Source of the DNA: Cryobacterium arcticum
GTDB lineage: Bacteria > Actinomycetota > Actinomycetes > Actinomycetales > Microbacteriaceae
DNA length: 64,000 nucleotides
Assembly (NCBI RefSeq): GCF_001679725.1
Contig: NZ_CP016282.1
Coordinates: forward strand, 806,001 to 870,000
Reading direction: 5' to 3'
The stretch's first letter is position 1. Every line of letters begins with the position of its first letter. The position numbers and the translations under genes were made by a program. The notes beneath the pieces were generated by a model. The model saw only the letters and a program-made list of their open reading frames with translations, did not search any database and had not been told where the DNA came from. Below, one piece after another: positions 60,630-64,000 of this stretch.

Positions 60630-60647
60630 CTGTACCAGATGGTGCAG
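60630..60647. promoter_or_regulatory. TetR operator 2 (7-4-7 dyad)
   Basis: CTGTACC-AGAT-GGTGCAG: same left arm as operator 1 and one mismatch in the right arm. Centre-to-centre distance to operator 1 is 28 bp, about three turns of DNA. Confidence 0.75.
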
Positions 60648-60693
60648 TAAAGCCCGTCGTTCCGCTAGGAACCCGTTCTCCAGCCAGGTTGAT

Positions 60694-62232
60694 ATGAGCA
60701 CTACACACCCCATCCGCACTCACTCGGACGCCGAGTCGGCCATTCCCCGCGCCGGCCGACGCGAGTGGCTGGGCCTGGTGCTGCTGATGCTGCCCGTGCT
60801 GCTCATCTCGGTGGACAACACGGTGCTCAGCTTCGCGCTGCCGGCCATCAGCCTCGACCTGCGACCGAGCAGCACCACGTTGCTCTGGATCGTCGACATC
60901 TACCCGCTGGTGCTCGCCGGCCTGCTGGTGGCCATGGGCACCCTCGGCGACCGGGTCGGCCGTCGCAAGCTGCTCTTGATCGGCGCCACCGGTTTCGCCG
61001 TGGTGTCGGCCCTGGCCGCCTTCGCGCCCACCGCTGAGCTGCTCATCGCGGCCCGAGCGGTCATGGGCTTCTTCGGCGCCATGATCATGCCGTCCACACT
61101 GTCACTGCTGCGCAGCCTGTTCCTGGATGCACGCCAACGCACCCTGGCCATCGCCGTGTGGGCCGGCGCCTTCGCGGCCGGCTCGAGCCTGGGTCCCATC
61201 GTCGGCGGTGTCGTGCTGCAGCACTTCTCCTGGGGAGCGGTGTTCCTGATCGCCGTGCCCATCCTGCTGCCCCTCCTGGCGCTCGCCGGGTTCCTCATCC
61301 CCGAGTCGAAGGACCCCGCGCCGCTCCGGATCGACCTCGTCAGCGTCGGCCTGTCGCTGCTGACCCTCGCGCCGCTGGTCTTCGCGATCAAGACCCTGAC
61401 GCACGACGGCGTGGGGCTGGTCGGCTTGGGCGCACTCGCTGTCGGACTGGCCGCCGGAGCGGTGTTCCTCCGCCGCCAGCTGCGCATCGCCAACCCGCTG
61501 CTCGACCTGAGCCTGTTCCGGCACGCGCCGTTCGCCGGGTCGGTGCTGGCCAACTTCCTCGCCGTGTTCAGCCTGGTCGGCTTCCTCTTCTTCGTCTCCC
61601 AGCACCTCCAGCTCGTGCTCGGCCTCGACCCGCTTGCCGCCGGCCTGCTGCTGCTTCCCGGTGCGGTGCTCTCGGTGGCCGCCGGCCTGACCGCGGCCTA
61701 TGTCGTGCGCCTCGTGCCGCCGCGCCTCGTGATCGTCGCGGGCATCCTGCTCTCGGCCCTGGGCTTCGGCGTGATCATCCTGCTGCGGGAGAACCTCACC
61801 GCCGGTGTGGTGGCGCTCGCCTTCGGCATCCTGTCGGTGGGCGTGGGCGCCGCCGAGACCATCTCCAACGACACGATCCTCAGCTCGGTGCCTGCCGACA
61901 AGGCCGGGGCCGCCGCCGGAGTCTCCGAAACCGCTTACGAGCTCGGCGCGGTGCTCGGCACGGCCGTGCTCGGCGCCATCCTCGCGGCGTCCTACCGGGC
62001 CAGTGTGGTGCTGCCCGAGGGGCTCGGTCGCGCCGAGACCGCCCAGGCCGGCGAAACCCTCGGCGGGGCACTCGGGGTGGCCGGTGACCTTCCTGCCGCT
62101 CCGGCGGCGGCGCTCGCCGAGTCGGCGAGGGCGGCCTTCGACAGCGGGGTGGGCGTGACGTCCCTCATCGCCGTGCTGCTGATGCTCGTCGCAGCGTTGG
62201 CCGTGCACCGCAGCATGCGCCCCTCGCGGTAA
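60694..62232 (+). CDS. MFS transporter, DHA2 (EmrB/QacA-like, 14-TM) drug pump
   Basis: 512 residues with 14 predicted membrane segments. DHA2 motifs are LISVDNTVLSFALPAISLDL (TM1), WIVDIYPLVLAGLLVAMGTLGDRVGRRKLLL (TM2-3, abbreviated) and FAAGSSLGPIVGGVVLQHFSWG (TM5 drug-proton motif C). QacA/SmvA-type pumps export quaternary ammonium and dyes. A TetR regulator with tandem operators is divergent, so expression is probably induced by pump substrates. ATG 60694 is used although the frame is open upstream. A short AGG site precedes it. Confidence 0.9.
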   Translation: MSTTHPIRTHSDAESAIPRAGRREWLGLVLLMLPVLLISVDNTVLSFALPAISLDLRPSSTTLLWIVDIYPLVLAGLLVAMGTLGDRVGRRKLLLIGATGFAVVSALAAFAPTAELLIAARAVMGFFGAMIMPSTLSLLRSLFLDARQRTLAIAVWAGAFAAGSSLGPIVGGVVLQHFSWGAVFLIAVPILLPLLALAGFLIPESKDPAPLRIDLVSVGLSLLTLAPLVFAIKTLTHDGVGLVGLGALAVGLAAGAVFLRRQLRIANPLLDLSLFRHAPFAGSVLANFLAVFSLVGFLFFVSQHLQLVLGLDPLAAGLLLLPGAVLSVAAGLTAAYVVRLVPPRLVIVAGILLSALGFGVIILLRENLTAGVVALAFGILSVGVGAAETISNDTILSSVPADKAGAAAGVSETAYELGAVLGTAVLGAILAASYRASVVLPEGLGRAETAQAGETLGGALGVAGDLPAAPAAALAESARAAFDSGVGVTSLIAVLLMLVAALAVHRSMRPSR

Positions 62233-62258
62233 GCCCGGGCCGGGGTGATACTCGGGGC

Positions 62259-62716
62259 ATGACCTCAACCGGCAGTCACCGCACCCTCGCGCCCAGTCGT
62301 CCGCCCGTGCGCTCCGGGACGGAGAAAACACTGATCACGGTGGAGGCCGTCACCAGCATCAGTGCGCTGGCCGGCGGGGTTCTGCTGATGCTCGCTCCCG
62401 ACGGTTCGCTGCTCGCCGCGGACCCCGCCGCACTCGAGGGCAGCCCGTTCGGTGACTGGCTGCTGCCCGGTGCCGCGCTCACGCTCTTCGTGGGCGTGGG
62501 GTTCGCCGTGGCCGCGGTTTGGCAGTGGCGCCGCGGGCCCTACGCCCGCTTCGTTTCGCTGGCCGCGGGTGTCGGGCTTGTGGTCTTCGAGATCGTGCAG
62601 TTCACGGTGATCGGGTCGCATCCGCTGCAGGCCGTGTTCGGCGTGGTCGGCGCGGCCACGGCGTATCTGGCCTGGCGGTTGCCTGCGGCCAGGCACGGAG
62701 CGACCGGCGCAACGCG

Positions 62717-62720
<4 letters not shown>
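62259..62720 (+). CDS. Small membrane protein (four transmembrane segments)
   Basis: 153 residues. A basic Ser/Pro/Arg-rich N-terminus is followed by four hydrophobic segments (VEAVTSISALAGGVLLML, GAALTLFVGVGFAVAAVW, FVSLAAGVGLVVFEIVQF and GVVGAATAYLAW). It resembles small actinobacterial DoxX-like or hypothetical membrane proteins but no family is certain. No ribosome site; GATACT (62247-62252) is six bases before the ATG. Its stop shares CTAG (62717-62720) with the stop of the convergent copper ATPase gene. Confidence 0.7.

Positions 62721-64000
<1,280 letters not shown>

Overview
The window is about 70% G+C, densely packed and free of introns. Gene content (fused E1-E2 2-oxoglutarate decarboxylase Kgd, GuaB1-type CBS/GMP reductase, MetX/MetY, methylcitrate cycle, DtxR-like iron box, many putative leaderless promoters) points to a high-GC actinobacterium. 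The family is probably Microbacteriaceae or a close relative; genus is not decided from the sequence. No rRNA, tRNA, CRISPR array, transposase or prophage was recognised.

Layout. 1-13.5 kb: the end of an MMPL exporter, convergent with kgd across a 17-bp bidirectional terminator hairpin; then guaB1, two translationally coupled CNNM/CorC-type membrane proteins behind a short acidic/proline-rich upstream ORF, a Cof-type HAD phosphatase, a VOC protein, an Old Yellow Enzyme, NAD(P)HX dehydratase, a polytopic GT87-like protein and a thiamine-binding-like protein. 13.5-20.3 kb: an MFS pump, then a minus-strand histidine kinase / degenerate-kinase-like membrane protein / LuxR response regulator operon, and two membrane proteins (one DUF4389). 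20.4-25.2 kb: metX and metY, a membrane acyltransferase and an SDR. 25.3-33.8 kb: a propionate (methylcitrate) locus. A GntR regulator plus prpD, prpB and prpC run rightwards; prpE, a DUF485 protein and an acetate/propionate-type Na+ symporter run leftwards. Two matching TGTATACA boxes lie in the divergent promoter.

33.9-42.7 kb: housekeeping and salvage genes (epimerase, MOSC, phosphoribosyltransferase, S51-like peptidase, uracil-DNA glycosylase, GNAT, SDR, amidase) and a MarR/MMPL divergent pair with a clear operator. 43.3-48.5 kb: an oxidative-stress and iron block: PerR/Fur-type regulator with a perfect 9-1-9 box, coupled catalase, an untracked 54-codon ORF with four Tyr-(Ile/Val)-Ser repeats, an iron-box-controlled siderophore-interacting protein, a small HExxH protein and a pyridine-nucleotide disulfide reductase lacking the usual catalytic His. 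48.6-55.4 kb: enoyl-CoA hydratase, arginase-family enzyme, F420-reductase-like protein, PspA, and a tightly coupled four-gene hydrolase/M20 peptidase/GNAT/N-methyl amino-acid oxidase operon.

55.4-57 kb: a lower-GC solitary HSDR_N-type nuclease-like gene next to a gene-free stretch carrying alternating inverted repeats, the best candidate for an acquired element. 57-64 kb: a TPM-domain protein with a coiled-coil body and Gly-rich tail, a class I amidotransferase-like hydrolase, a TetR regulator with two tandem 18-bp operators controlling a QacA/EmrB-type MFS pump, a small membrane protein and the 3' part of a CPC-motif copper ATPase.

A recurring feature is a TANNNT-like -10 box ending 6-8 bases before a start codon that lacks a Shine-Dalgarno sequence, seen at about 16 genes. 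It was used to choose several starts. All functional calls are from reading the sequence; no database search was run.
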